A stretch of DNA of 64,000 nt from Diabrotica undecimpunctata (GCF_040954645.1 NC_092804.1:150979108-151043107), one strand, 5' to 3'. Shown: positions 25,620 to 37,604, counted from the stretch's first letter. Numbers and translations: made by a program. The notes: generated from the letters alone by a model not told the origin.

Positions 25620-27645
25620 TCAATATGAATTTACGTTATTTAATCAGAAAACACATTTTTTTTGTGGACTTCCTTGTGGCTTCGGGACTATAAAATGCCT
25701 GGTCAACAATTCTTTCCTTTTTTCTTTAATCCTATTTGTCTGCGTGTATTGGGGTGTGCATTCCCAAGTGTATAATGCTCTCACATACCCCAATGTATAT
25801 TGGACTTATAATTACCTAAAAACCTAAAAACCTAAAAAAGAAAAGCGTACCCTCTCGCCAGAGTTTTTTTGGTGTGTTTTCTGATTGACTGCATTTCTTT
25901 GTTCGTTCTTCTTGCAACCATCTCATTCTTTATTTATTCGTTCGGGTTCTCCCCATATCTAGCTATCTGTTGTTTTGGTCTTCTGTGTACCGCCCTTGTG
26001 TTTTCATTGTAGTTAGTCAGCTCTCTTAACATTCTGCTTGGGTGGTTTCTTAGTCCGTTGAAAATTTCATATGCTCTTTCGTCTAGCGTGCGTAGGATTC
26101 TTGTTTGTCCTGAGTCTCTATATACATATCTCAAGGGTACGTACCTTGGTATCTTAAGGGCATCTCTGACTATTTGATTTTGAGTGGTCTGTATCATTTT
26201 CCTGTTTGTTTTACAGGTGTGTCCCCACGCAGCGGATGCATATGTTAGGATTGGCAGGATAATACTATTCGCAACCCTGATTTTGGTTTTAAATCGTAGT
26301 TTACTTTTCCTTCCAATAAGTGTTGAGAGCTGACTTTTCAACGCTTTGGCTTTGCGTATTTGCTGATTGATATTCTCAGTGAACGTTAGCTTCTTATCTA
26401 GATGTACCCCTAGGTATTTAGCCTGGTTGGTCCAGTCTACTGGGGTGTTTTCGATTGTAATTTCGCGATTTGGTACACTTCTTCTGTGACTAAACATTAC
26501 ATCCTGTGTTTTGTCTGGATTTAGGGCTATTTTCCATTTTATGCACCATCTTTGAAATCTGTTTAGTGCTCTTTGCAGATGATTAGCTGCATGATACGGG
26601 TTTCTCCAGCTAACAGCTATTGCTGTGTCGTCAGCGTAAAGACTCAACAGAGAGCCTGGCTCTTTTGGCGTGTCGGCCGTATAGATGGTGTACAGGTACG
26701 GCGACAGCACCGCTCCCTGAGGCACACCCGCCTCCAGGATCCCAACTTCGCCTAGGGTTGCCCCCATTTGAACTCTGAACCTTCTGTTGGCAAGATATGA
26801 CGCAAGAAGGCATGTCATCGCCTCACTGTAACCAAATTCATTCATTTTATAGATGAGGCCATGGTGCCAGACTCTGTCGAAGGCTTTGCTTTGCTGACGT
26901 CCAGAAAGGCTGTAGCTGTATACATTTTTTCATTAAATCCTTTGGTGATGAATTCTGTAAGTCGTAGTACCTGTAATTCACAGGAGTGTTCGGTTCTGAA
27001 CCCGAATTGAGCCTCTGGTATGGTTCCTAGCATTTGTGACTCTTCATTGAGTCTTTTTAGTATGACTCTTTCGCTATCTTGCTTATAGATGATAATAAGC
27101 TGATAGGTCTGTAATTTTGCGGAAATGTGCCGTTTTTATCAGGTTTTGCAATCATTATTACGTGTGCCTCTTTTCACCTATCTGGGAAATATCGTAGTTT
27201 TAGCATGTTGTTTATTATGTTAGTGATATAAACAATAGCTTTTGTTGATAGATTTTTCAGCGTCCTATTTGTGATGTTGTCGGGTACTGGGGTTTTTTGG
27301 CATTTGTCATTCATATAAGTTCCCTTATTTCTTCGGGAGATGTATGTGTAATCCCTATTCTGCCCTTTTTCCTTCTAAGTCTTCTCGCTGTTCTTTCTAC
27401 CTCTTCTTCAAAGTCTATGTCTTCGTCGGGGTGTTCGTTGTTTCTACACGCCCTTTCTAGTTCGTCCTTCATGACTTCGGCTTTTTCGATTTCCGTATGG
27501 ACAATCCCGTTTACTCCGTGTAGGGAAGGTATGGGTTTCTTGTCCTTTCGGAGAATTTTAGATAACTTCCAGAAGACGGATTTGTTAGGATTTAGCTCAT
27601 CGATATATAAGTCCCAACTTTCATTTCTATGATTACACAACATTT
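25620..27645 (-). pseudogene. Jockey-clade LINE ORF2, frameshifted, 5'-truncated
   Basis: Minus-strand segments run in order. 27311-27643 is the pre-RT linker ('FWKLSKILRKDKKPIPSL'). About 27033-27300 has RT start remnants. 26842-27033 has 'PEAQFGFRTEHSCELQV' and 'TATAFLDVSKA', where the first catalytic Asp region is interrupted by a frameshift. 25934-26845 is a clean 303-codon frame with 'GVPQGAVLSPYLYTIYTAD', the catalytic 'LYADDTAIA', 'CIKWKIALNPDKTQ', 'YLGVHLDKKLTF' and 'ILTYASAAWGH'. These are hallmarks of the Jockey clade. A 3' untranslated stretch follows toward 25620. The endonuclease is missing, so it is a truncated insertion with a nearly intact RT C-terminal half. Confidence 0.85.
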
Positions 27646-27930
27646 CAGGATCAAAGAAGAATTATCTTATCTATAGGCTCAATATGAAGATATTTTCTTC
27701 ATCTGGCTAGCTCCTTATATGGGAGTAGGTGGCAATGAAAATGTGGACTTCCTGACAGCAATATAATAACCAACCCAAACATAACTTTCATAAATCAATG
27801 ACCTTGGACTGAGCATAAAGGAAATAAGGGGCTGAAAGGAAAAACGATATATGTGACATTTAGATGGTTTTGTGAAAATGAGAGTTAAATAAGTAATGAC
27901 ATAAAAAACCAAAACGACTAATCGCTTTGG
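27646..27930. other. Spacer, no gene seen
   Basis: AT-rich; nothing supportable on either strand. Confidence 0.5.
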
Positions 27931-28870
27931 AGGTTAGGTGTTGGCAGGCAGTGTTGAAGATCAAAAGTAATAATTTTCATTTTAGCATGATCTTTAGTCA
28001 GAAATTTATTTTCTTCTTCGCTTCTATATCCTTGATCAGCTTTAAATGTTGTTCGTTTAACTCTTCTTTTAGTTGTATTATTTTATTTTCATTCTTGGAC
28101 ATATTATTTTTTATTTTTATTGTGTCACATGTATCGCATGTATCTTTCGTAGGTTTCTTTATATTGATGTTCAAGCTGTAAAACATGTTTTCGTATATTT
28201 TACGATTAATAAAATGGTATATCTTTTTGTAAACTTCATAAATAGCAGTGAGTGTAAAGTGTGAGAGTAAATATTTCCTCGATGACTTTTATATAAGGTT
28301 ATTGATAAAATGTGATCTCTTGCCATTATTTTCTCAACATCTAATACCTTATTACGATTTTCATAATATCCTCGTTGGTCTAATGTCATTACGCCTGATA
28401 TTTGAGAACATGTTTTTCGCTGCTGTAACTTCTTTGAATTTAGCTTTATATCTTTATATTGTAACCTTTGATTGTAGCTTTCCAGAATTTTTTTGAAAAA
28501 ATTGGAAGCGAACTTCATCCTTTATTTTTTCGTTGCACTTATTTCTACATAATTTCAACTTTTGCATAGTTTTTTCTCTAATCCCTTTTCCAAGTTCCTG
28601 TAAATACGTCAAAATTCTTTTGTCTCATTTTGCTCGTTTCTTTGTTCGTGCATTTTTTACCTTTCTCGCGGACTTTCCCGTCTAAGTTATATTGGTCTAC
28701 TAAAGTATTATTTATATCTGCTTCTGAATTTGCTCTTTTTCTTTTTCTTTCTATTATATCGCTGTCCTTGCAAAGCTATCATATTTTTCAATGCGCAGGG
28801 ACAAAATTTGGATCTGCAATACCATTATCTGATGAGAAATCTAATAGATAATAAATTTCATTTGAAAGTT
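27930..28870 (-). pseudogene. Decayed transposon-associated Cys-rich gene
   Basis: Minus-strand pieces are: a lysine-rich N-terminal region (about 28500-28760), 'GYYENRNKVLDVEKIMARD' (28171-28518), and 'KKPTKDTCDTCDTI' followed by a charged helix (27998-28186). The last piece resembles the 'KPxKDTCxxCD' segment plus coiled coil of a multi-copy protein family dispersed through insect genomes and thought to be transposon-encoded. Frames are interrupted by stops and the C-terminal catalytic part is absent. Function is unknown and the family assignment is from memory of the motif only. Confidence 0.45.
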
Positions 28871-29039
28871 ATGCAGCAACGCTACTGGCGTAGGACATCT
28901 TAGACCTATCTTTGGCATGGTGCTCTAACAAAAATAAAATTCTTATTGGCAAGCAACAAAAAAACGACACTAAATGCACATTTTGTTTTTGTTCATATAA
29001 TTTCTTCCATAGTTATTACTGGTTCTACCTTCTTTCAAT

Positions 29040-30920
29040 ATAATTATTTATTACTTACCAGAAGGAAGTTTTCTTTGTTTGAAACCTCACGAGATCAAAT
29101 GAATTCACTTCCACCATTCGTGAGGATATGTCTTCGTTGCAAATTTTATCTTCTTCTGAAAATAGACTAACATCATCGGAATCCACAACATCAGCCAATT
29201 CAATGTCACTGTTACTGTCATTACTGGGTATGCTTTTATTTTTCTTTGCATCGCTTGTTTAAACTAATAATTTTTCTTTTTACTGTTGTCTTAGCTCTCT
29301 ACTTTGCCTTGATATTCTTTGTGCTGTTTCCGCTTGTATTCTTTTATAAATTGGTGTATCAGTGAAATTTTCAGTAGTCTTCTTTTTTCTTTGTTTTTTT
29401 AATGGCAATAAGGTAGCTTTAGGGTGTGGTTGCAGTAATACAAAAAAAATAATTCGATTTTCGGGTGTGTCCTTGGAAGTTGCCATTGCTTCATAAGAAA
29501 CAGTTTTCTTTTCAGATGTTATTTCCGTTGGATGTTTCTAATTTGTTTCTGGTATTTTATCTAGACAAGTTAATGTTGAAGGAAACTGAATGTCCATTTG
29601 TGGTATATCGCTAATATTTAAATTATTTGGTTGTTGTTCTTCTTGGTTTATGTTTGTCATGTCTATTACAGTTGAAGCCATAAAATCATCCTCATTAAAA
29701 ATGTTATCATTGAATGGAAATACCTAAGTAGCTTTAAAAGCTGATACCATATTTTTGAAAGAAAAAGCAAGTAGATAAGCGTCGCTTAAAATCACTGCTA
29801 GGTCGTAAATTATTATCCTCTTTCCAGGATTTTTCAATAACAAATTTTGACAACCATGTGAGTAATATTTCTTCAGAGGACCAAATACAGCTTTATCTAG
29901 TGACTGAAAGCGATGACTAGTATGTGGCGGCAAAGTCAACAAGATTATATTATTTTCTTTTGCAAATTTAATAGACGCTAAAGTAATATGGCTCTCATAG
30001 ATGTCCATGATTAGAAAAATGGGAGATTTCTTTGTAGAATTAGTATATTTGACAAAATATATCATCCACTGTTCAAACAATTCTGCTGTCATCCATCCAG
30101 ATTGTGCAGCACATCCCTGGAAGCCTGAAGGTGCGTTTTTAACTATATAATCGTTAAAAAATTTCCTAGGGAACACTAAAAACGGCGGAATCGAATTACC
30201 TATAGCGTTTATTGCATTGCACATGGTTACCAAAGTGCCTCCTTCATTTGAAACTATATGGACTTCTTGTTTCTCTCCCTTTTTGGCTATGACTCTTCCT
30301 GTATCTTGCACAATTGTTAGTGCTGTTTCGTCAACATTGTATACCTGACTAGGTGTTAATGCATATTTTTCATAAATCTTCTTAAGATTACTAAAAAAAT
30401 TTGCAACGACTGATCGATTAAACCCCATTGCCCTAGCTAGTGAAGTTGCTTCTGCTGATCGTAATGATAATTCTGAACTTCGTTTCATAAAACTTGTAAA
30501 CCAAAACTTGCCTGCCATCTTGTTTTCTTCCCATGAAGTTGGTATTTTTTTCCTCTTAGCAATTGCCAAATCATAAGCTAGTTGTCTGGCACCTTTCAGA
30601 TTGAGACCATGATGAAGCTTGGTCATCTTTTGTAAATAATTACTCAGTTCTTTTTCCTCGGTTGAAAAAAAAAATTGATTGATGCCATAATTTGGGGTCA
30701 ATCTCGGAGCTCCATCAAGAACATCTGAAGTCCAATCTATATTATTTTTATTTTCGTTGCACTTTTTAAAATAACTTTTAAACGTAGTGCGTGGAATGTC
30801 GTATTTTAAAGCAGCAACCTTTTGTGATAATCCACCTTCCCAAACATTAAATCGCTTTTCTCATATTCTCATCTGTAGTTTTTCCAATACCAGGATATTT
30901 TGCTATTTTCTGTGGCATAT
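29040..30920 (-). pseudogene. pogo/Jerky-like (CENP-B type) transposase, broken
   Basis: Reading down the minus strand, an ATG near 30920 starts 'MPQKIAKYPGIGK' and a Psq-type helix-turn-helix broken by a frameshift near 30860. The 325-codon frame 29724-30701 then carries the CENP-B DNA-binding segment and DDE_1 core: 'SQVYNVDETALTIV' (first Asp), 'FLIMDIYESHI' (second Asp, where the family usually has D-x-H/N-x-S-H) and 'FQSLDKAVFGPLKKYY' (third Asp). 'LTLPPHTSHRFQSLD' is diagnostic of Jerky/pogo transposases. A stop follows 'AFKAT', after which the typical acidic and lysine-rich tail continues with more stops to about 29040. The DDE core looks preserved, but the N-terminal shift and the tail stops make it a probable pseudogene. 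Confidence 0.85.
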
Positions 30921-30954
30921 TACTATCTGAAACAAAATTATTTTTGATATTTTT

Positions 30955-31051
30955 TGCAGAAACAACAATGACCACTGCTTTTTACAAACGTATGTAGGAA
31001 CAGTGGCCATCACTTTTTTTGTCAAAAGCAGTGCCCACTGTTTCTGCATAA
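30955..31051. repeat. Imperfect inverted repeat at 5' side of pogo-like gene
   Basis: 'gcagaaacaacaatgaccac' at the left and its imperfect complement ending 'gcccactgtttctgc' at the right form a ~24-bp stem, with repeated CAGTG motifs between. The position fits a subterminal or terminal repeat of the pogo-like element. Confidence 0.4.
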
Positions 31052-31442
31052 GTGTGTGACCGCTGTACCAAAAGCTCATTGTTTAGGAGGCATAATCTAA
31101 AATCTACTATTTTGAAAATAGATCATAATTTGCATCACCTGCAAGTTTTAAATACTCTACTGTATACCACAAAACATACAGAACATTTAATATGTATATT
31201 ATTATTGGTTGAAAAGATGTTTAAACTTACCTGCTACTTCTACACAACACACCCCTCAACAGGTTCGTATACAGAATGGTTCTGGAAACGATGGTGCAGA
31301 GGTCAAGCGTAGTAAGCGACTGCTGTGACTAAAATTATTATTAGCGTTTGTACTAGATAGCGCGTCTGTATCTATCAAACAACAACAAAATATTTAAAAG
31401 TAGCCACAGTACCTGACCGGCCAGTTCCAGCCTCTCCCCTAT
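31052..31442. other. Spacer, no gene seen
   Basis: An 86-codon open stretch starts at 31052 but shows no conserved feature. No repeat recognised. Confidence 0.5.
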
Positions 31443-31870
31443 ATAATTAGAACACCCTATTGGGCTACATTACAAAACGTTTTTGGAATTAATATTCCAT
31501 CATCCGTAATATCTAGATGTACATGTTTTGGGCCACTAAATACTTGGGTAAAACCCCGTTAAATATTGTTAAATTAAATTTAAGTTACACTATTTGATCT
31601 TATACACTAGGACGGGTAAGTTACAACAGGAATTGGTTCCTGTTTCTGATTGTAATAGAAATTGATTCCTGATTGATTAATTCCTGTTTTAACTTAAACA
31701 TCCTAGTATATAAGACCAAATAATGTAACTTAAATTCAATTTAGCAATATTTAACAGGTTTTTACCCAAGTGTTTAGTGGCTCCAAATATGTACATCTAG
31801 ATAACACTGATGATGGAATATTAGTTCCGAAAACGTTCTCTGATGTAGCCCGATAGAGAGTTTTAATTAA
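31443..31870. mobile_element. Foldback/MITE with ~200-bp inverted arms
   Basis: Two arms are inverted copies around a centre near 31655. The left has 'ctacattacaaaacgttttt', the right has 'aaaacgttctctgatgtag', and the inner arms have 'ttaaatttaagttacac' against 'gtaacttaaattcaattta'. Outer edges read TAATTAGAA and TTTTAATTA. No coding capacity. Confidence 0.7.
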
Positions 31871-32383
31871 ATACCTTTTATAAAGGATTTTTAAATAAAT
31901 TTTTTGTTTAAAAAACTTCTGCTTAAAAATATCGTTCACCAGCATCCTTCTGATTTGTTTAAAGAAGACTTTTCGGAATAACAATCCACAAAGAAGCCGA
32001 ATTAGGAACATTTTTCCGATGGGAGCCATCTTAGAACCTGATTAATTAACTATAAAAATACCAAAACTTGTTGACTATATTTATTAAAAAAATATATACA
32101 AAAACTATAATTTAGCTCAATATTTATTCGCATTTCTTTTTTTTTTCTGTCGTTAGAATTTGCATTCTGTTTAAAAAGTCGAACCGGATAACGTATAAAT
32201 GACACCATAACCGTTAACCGGATTGGAAAACAATTGTGAAAATGCCAACAGAGAGAGATGCTAACCAACTGCATTCATTGAATATTAAAAGGACTCTCGG
32301 GCCATAAAACTAGATTTAAATTTATTATAAATAAAAACGTGGAAAGTAAAACTACAGGGGCGTATGATTTTTTCAAATTTATA
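31871..32383. other. Spacer, no gene seen
   Basis: AT-rich with no motif recognised. Confidence 0.5.
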
Positions 32384-34700
32384 TATACAGAGTGGTACTT
32401 ACGTAATTGTCAAAAAGAAACTATAGATTCTACACTTTTAAATATTGCGATATAAGTCAAATTGCTTTAATAAAATGTTGCTATTAAGAAAGATACAGGG
32501 TGTTAAAGTGGAAATTAAAAATTTTTATTTTCACTATACCTTTCATGTTTGTGAACATTTATGTATAAAAATTCATAGCTGGGTACTATTGATCATTAGA
32601 AATTATAATCTGATGCATACTTTAATGTAGCTGACAGAGGGCGCCACATATGCCACATATGTGGCATACATTTGCACTTAACTTTTTTGCTTTTTAAGTT
32701 ACCGGTGTTTGTGATAAAAAGTATTAAAGATACATTACTTTGACAAAAAAAATATACTTAGTAATAATTTCAAAACTCAACAGTTTTCGAGATAATCGCA
32801 TTTTACAAATCAACTACATAATTCAGATTTAACGCAATTACTCCAAGCAACGAAAGAAAATTAGACAAAAACATCAATACTTCTGAATTTTGGTATAGAA
32901 TGCCTTTAATAAAGTTAATAGTTAACGAAATATTAAATAAAATAAATATATTAGCAGAATAGAATAGTAGGATTTGACAAAACAACAGAATAATTGGATT
33001 TTACATCAAACATTTTACGTTTTGTATTAAATTAAAGTCATAATCAAAATATTTTATTATTAAACCAAATTAAGAAATAGTTAAACTAAATAACATTAAA
33101 CTTTTTGTCAAAGTAAGTGTTCGATATGTCCACCATTTTCCTTAATTCATTTGTCAATACATTCCATAAAAGATCGTCTCATATTAAATAGCATCATTGG
33201 TTCTAAAGAAACTGCTGCAGTATTTATAATAGTGCTAAGTATTATAACTATAATATTTAATAAACATAATATAATAATAAAGTATTCGTTTGGGATTTTT
33301 ATGAATTAAATAATTATATTAATATTTCACCACATGTCCAAGGAATATGACTACCACGAACAGTCCAACGTTCAAGAGAATTGTATTTAATTATGTTCTC
33401 ACTGCACATTTCTCTATAATGTGGTGGTGTACCAATCAATAAAATAATTTTATAAATAATGTAAATAAATCTCACCATTCAAATTACAAGGTAATTCGCA
33501 TGTCCATAAAAAATAATTACAAATGATGCCAAACCATACGATATGCATTTTAAACATGAATTTTATATAAACATATGGTTTGGAACAATTAGTAATTATT
33601 TTTTACGGACATGCGAATTACCATGTAATTTGAATGGTGAGATTTATTTACATTTTTTATAAAATGATTTTATTTGATTTATTGGAAGAATTGTCATCAA
33701 ACTTAAGGCGAAATATGTGGTTTATGCAAGATGGCACACCATCACATTATAGACAGAGGCCAGTGAGAACATACTTAAATACAACTCTCCTGAACGTTGG
33801 ATTATTCGTGGTAGTCATATTCCTTGGTCATGTGGTGAGATATTAATATAATTACTTAATGCATAAAAATCCCAAAAGAATACTTATTATTATACTTATA
33901 ATACTTATTATAAATACTGCAGCAGTTTTTTTAGAACCAATCATGCTATTTAATATGAGACGATCTTTTATGGAATGTATTGACAAATGAATTAAGGAAA
34001 ATGGTGGACATATCGAACACTTACTTTGACAAAAAGTTTAATGTTATTTAGTTTAACTATTTCTTAATTTGGTTTATTAATAAAATATTTTGATTATGAC
34101 TTTAATTTAATACAAAACGTAAAATGTTTGATGTAAAATCCAATTATTCTGTTATTTTGTCAAGTCCTACTATTCTATTCTGCTAATATATTTCTTTTAT
34201 TTAATACTTTGTTAACTATTAACTTTATTAAAGGCATTTTATACCAAAATTCAGAAGTATTAATGTTTTTGTCTAATTTTCTTTCATTGCTTGGAGTAAT
34301 TGCGTTAAATCTGAATTATGTAGTTGATTTGTAAAATGCGATTATCTCGAAAACTGTTGGGTTTTAAAGTTATTAACAAGTATACCTTTTTTTTGTTAAA
34401 ATAATGTATATTTAATATTTTATATCACAAATACCGATAACTTAAAGAGCAAAAAAGTTAAGTGCAAATTTATGCCACATGTGTGGCATATGTGGCGCCC
34501 TCTATCAGCTACATTAACGCATGCATCAAATTATCATTTATTATGTTCAATAGTACCAAAATTTTAAATTTTCACTTTAACACCCTGTATCTTTGTTAAT
34601 ATCAACATTTTATTACAGCAATTTTGCTTAAATCATAATATTTTAAAGTGTAGAATCTACGGTTTCTTTTTGTACAATTACTTAAGGACCACCCTGTATA
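32384..34700. mobile_element. ~2.3-kb palindrome made of two inverted transposon halves
   Basis: Left arm 32384-~33540 and right arm ~33570-34700 are inverted copies of each other. Outer tips read TATACAGRGTGGTMCTTA, followed by matched blocks at 'gggcgccacatatgcc' (32638) and 'ggcatatgtggcgccc' (34485). The central match at 33487-33620 includes 'ttcgcatgtccataaaaaat' and its complement, leaving only a short spacer. Both arms carry the same transposase remnant, once on each strand. It looks like an inverted duplication or foldback of one mariner-like element. Confidence 0.8.
33634..33846 (+). pseudogene. Transposase remnant inside palindrome
   Basis: A 70-codon frame contains 'LRRNMWFMQDGTPSHYR', the conserved 'WFQQDGAPxH' DDE motif (second catalytic Asp) of mariner-like insect transposases, followed by frame-shifted 'RWTVRGS'-like codons. 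The mirror copy lies on the minus strand at about 33300-33440. The remainder of the enzyme is absent in both arms. Confidence 0.65.
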
Positions 34701-34887
34701 AAACTCTCCTGACATACAAAGCACAGAGATTCCTCAGATAATTTTAGGGCAATTTAACCCAATTTACCTAGTCCGAAAATGCTTCCTAAGGAAGCTAGAG
34801 CTCTTTTAAGAAAACTGCTTGTAATTTTTTTAATACCTTCAGAACAATTCTATTTAGAGAAACAAAAACTGGTACGATTATTTATCC

Positions 34888-35055
34888 TAATTACTATTTA
34901 AATGGGAATAAGCCACAATTAAAGGTTAAAACACGTTTATTGACGTTTTAATTTCCACTTCGGAAATCGAGAACGATTTCCGAAGTGGAAATTGAAACGT
35001 CAATAAACGTATTTTAACCTTTAATTGTGGCTTATTCCTATTTAAATAGTAATTA
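34888..35055. mobile_element. Short near-perfect palindromic MITE
   Basis: Arms of about 80 bp around a small loop at about 34970. The left arm contains 'aatttccacttcggaaatcg', the right arm 'cgatttccgaagtggaaatt', and the outer ends have 'aattactatttaaat' against 'atttaaatagtaatt'. No coding capacity. Confidence 0.8.
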
Positions 35056-35479
35056 ATTTAAAATGCCACAAAAAAATAGCTTCAGAATGATTATTTATCC
35101 TCTAGAGTTGAATATACGAGTATATACATTATTTGCCAATTTCTAGTACCGGTCATAGTCGTGATACTAGATTATTAGATTTTCAGGTATTCTAATATTC
35201 AAAGATACTCTTATTTTAAGTCGGTAGAATAAACCATTTTCGAGAAAAATCGATTTGAAAATTTTTAGTTTTTTCGTCATATAAGTTAAATTAATATTTT
35301 TTGCAATAGTTCGTTTTGAACTGTCAAGAGAAGCATAACCTACGTTTTTCATTGTCAAATTGTTGTCGGTTCGTGAAGTTTTGCTTTTAGTTTTTACTTT
35401 GTGGCATTTAAACACAACAATTTCAATTTAACAAAAATGATTTTTTTTTTATTTAAACAAATATACCCGCATCAACCAC

Positions 35480-36062
35480 CAAGGGTTATTAACGGGGGGA
35501 CATACACAAATAGTAAGATACATATTGTTACATAAAAAAATATTTTTTTACAATCTGGTATATAGTTTACTCATTTTAAGATAACTTAATAAAGACTGTA
35601 AGTTTGACTTTAATACACTTTTTAAATTGCCACTAAGGGCACATGCGATTCTTTCGTTTTGGTACACTAAACACTCGACAATTATATGTTTCAATGACAA
35701 CTGAGTGTTGCACTTGGTACATATCAGAGCAGCCTCCTGGTGGAAGATATGCTTGTGGGTAAGGAAAGTATGTCCTATTTGGAGTCGGTTGATGATGACT
35801 TGGTCTTTTCTATTACTTGGAAAGATGAGTTTGTACCTATCTTAGACATTCTTTGAGTTTGTTAGCAGTGTGATCCCAAGTAGTTTGCCACGCTTTTTAC
35901 ATGTGGGCTTTGATATTTACTTTGTGATCAGTCCAAGGCATTTGATTTATGATAGCAATAATTTGGTCGGTTTTTGCATTGCTTGACAGATAGTCCACTT
36001 CCTTATTACCACTTATTCCCATATAGGAAGGTACCCAGATGAAGAAAATATCTTTTTGTTGA
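35480..36062 (-). pseudogene. LINE RNase H and zinc-motif fragment
   Basis: From 36062 downward the minus strand encodes 'FFIWVPSYMGISGNKEVD', the end of an RNase H domain (family form 'FxWVPSHVGIxGNExAD'). About 70 decayed codons follow, then 'QEAALICTKCNTQLSLKHII' with 'VECLVYQNER', the Cys-Cys-His-Cys motif of I/R1-group LINE C-termini. Stops interrupt the frame. Presence of RNase H places it among I/R1/Loa-type LINEs rather than RTE. Confidence 0.75.
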
Positions 36063-36084
36063 GTCTGTGGATAAGATAAGAAAA

Positions 36085-36860
36085 AAATGGTTTTTAATAC
36101 TGAGGAATACGCTGATATACGTTTAATTTATTGCAAAATGAGGCGTAAGGCGTTTAAGAGAAGCAAGTTTACTCTTTCCAAAAAATAATATGGAGCGACA
36201 TAATGATGTAACAGCAGTACATGAAAATGTGCTACTTTCTGCAATGTATCCTACAATTTCAAAATCTTGTGCAGGAAATATCTGACACAACGAAAATTTA
36301 TATCCTTTTTATTTTACAAAGGTACAAGCACTGCTACAAGAAGATTTTTCTGCTCGTAAGAAAGTCGCTATACGGTTACAAAATCAGAAAAATTAAAATG
36401 AAGGTTTTTCAGATACATTTACTACGATTTTGCGTCAAAGCTACATCTACAAAAAGTGGAATTGTTAATGTAGATAATGCACATTTTTTTGTACGTTGGT
36501 GACAATCTCTACGTTGTTCAACAGTTTAAGCATCAGCATAAGTTTGGCATAAACGTCTGGATAGAAGTAGTTGATGATTATCTACTTGGACCCATGGCAT
36601 TGCCTGCTCGTTTAACTGTTGCTAAATATTTACATTTCCTGCAAAAAGTTTTTCCTGATTTGTTAAATGATGTGCCTTTAAATATTCGGCAAAACTTATG
36701 CTTTCTACATGACGGCTGTCCGGCCAACTTTAGCATGAATGTACGAACTTTCTTGATAATAATTACGAAGGCCACTGGATTGGAAGAGGCGGTCCCGTTG
36801 CTTCATTAGCAAGGTCGTCGGATTAGAATTTTTCAGATTATTGTATTTGAGGATATATAA
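36085..36860 (+). pseudogene. Mariner-like DDE transposase pseudogene
   Basis: The start 'MVFNTEEYADIRLIYCKMRR' is the N-terminal helix-turn-helix segment of a multi-copy insect transposase. After frameshifts, the segment 36477-36809 gives 'QHKFGINVWIEVVDDYLLGP', 'YLHFLQKVFPDLLNDVPL' and 'LCFLHDGCPANFS', the last being the second catalytic Asp motif (usually 'FQHDGAPPHF'). The codons beyond the stop after 'AVPLLH' decay. At least three frame breaks are present. This is the internal gene of the TA-flanked element around it. Confidence 0.8.
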
Positions 36861-37598
36861 AAGCATTTATTTACTCCGTTCCAATACACAACGAATTCAG
36901 TAATAACTTTGGAATCTTGAAAAAATTCGGCGTTCCCTAAGCAAAATGAAAAAATTAATCATAAAGACTAATGGTATCACATTGACCATTTTTTGTTACT
37001 GTCTACATTTGACACTTGTTCTTTTGTGTTACTCTTAGTTTCGTTTTATGGTAATATTTACTTAGTTTTTAAAAACCTTTAAATAAAATTTTGTTTCAAA
37101 TTGATTTTTGCTTCTTTTCCCAATCATTTTTTACGAATTGTGTGCTGGATTTATTAAAACAAAAAGCAATCTATAAAATTATTTAAGGTACCTATTAATT
37201 TAACTTTTATGACGAAAAAATGTAAAATTTTGAAATCGTTTTTCTAGAAAACGATGTAACCAACAGACTTAAGGTAAGAGTATATTTTGGTACTACAATA
37301 CCTGAAAATTTAATAATCTAGTATTACAAATGCTTAAACAATTTAAATTTGGCATTTGAATAAAAGTTGGTTTGGTATTCTATTGTTCATATATTGCTCA
37401 AGTTATAACTTAAGAAGAAGAAAAAGGCCCTACATGTACAAAGAACATTTGGTACCTGAGAAATATAAAAAGGATGAGTTATAAGTTTGAGTTTAAGGTA
37501 GTAGATGAAGTTAATAGGTTTTTGGTGTGTATTGTAAAGATATGTAAAAACTGCAAGGGTAGTTGGGTTTTAGGTAGCTCTGTTAAATTTACTAAAGA

Positions 37599-37604
37599 TA
37601 TGTG
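37599..37604. repeat. Left target-site duplication of the Polinton
   Basis: TATGTG immediately outside the left TIR, identical to 55719-55724 outside the right TIR. Six bp is the length known for Maverick/Polinton integration. Confidence 0.95.

Larger units (their letters stand above)
35167..37321 (+). mobile_element. Mariner-like DNA transposon with ~150-bp TIRs and a nested LINE piece
   Basis: The left end 35167-~35330 starts CTAGATTATTAGATTTTCAGG. Its diverged inverted copy ends at 37321 (CCTGAAAATTTAATAATCTAG), with further matching at 'gacgaaaaaa' and 'ttaatttaact'. Both tips are flanked by TA (35165-35166 and 37322-37323), as expected for Tc1/mariner insertions. A decayed transposase lies at 36085-36860, and a minus-strand LINE fragment (35480-36062) sits between left end and transposase, probably a later insertion. 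Confidence 0.7.

Noticed and set aside
27297..27632. 111-aa plus-strand frame opposite the Jockey linker
   Set aside because: Shadow of the minus-strand LINE segment, which has the recognisable motifs.
35167..35415. 82-aa minus-strand frame
   Set aside because: Lies within the terminal inverted repeat of the mariner-like element.
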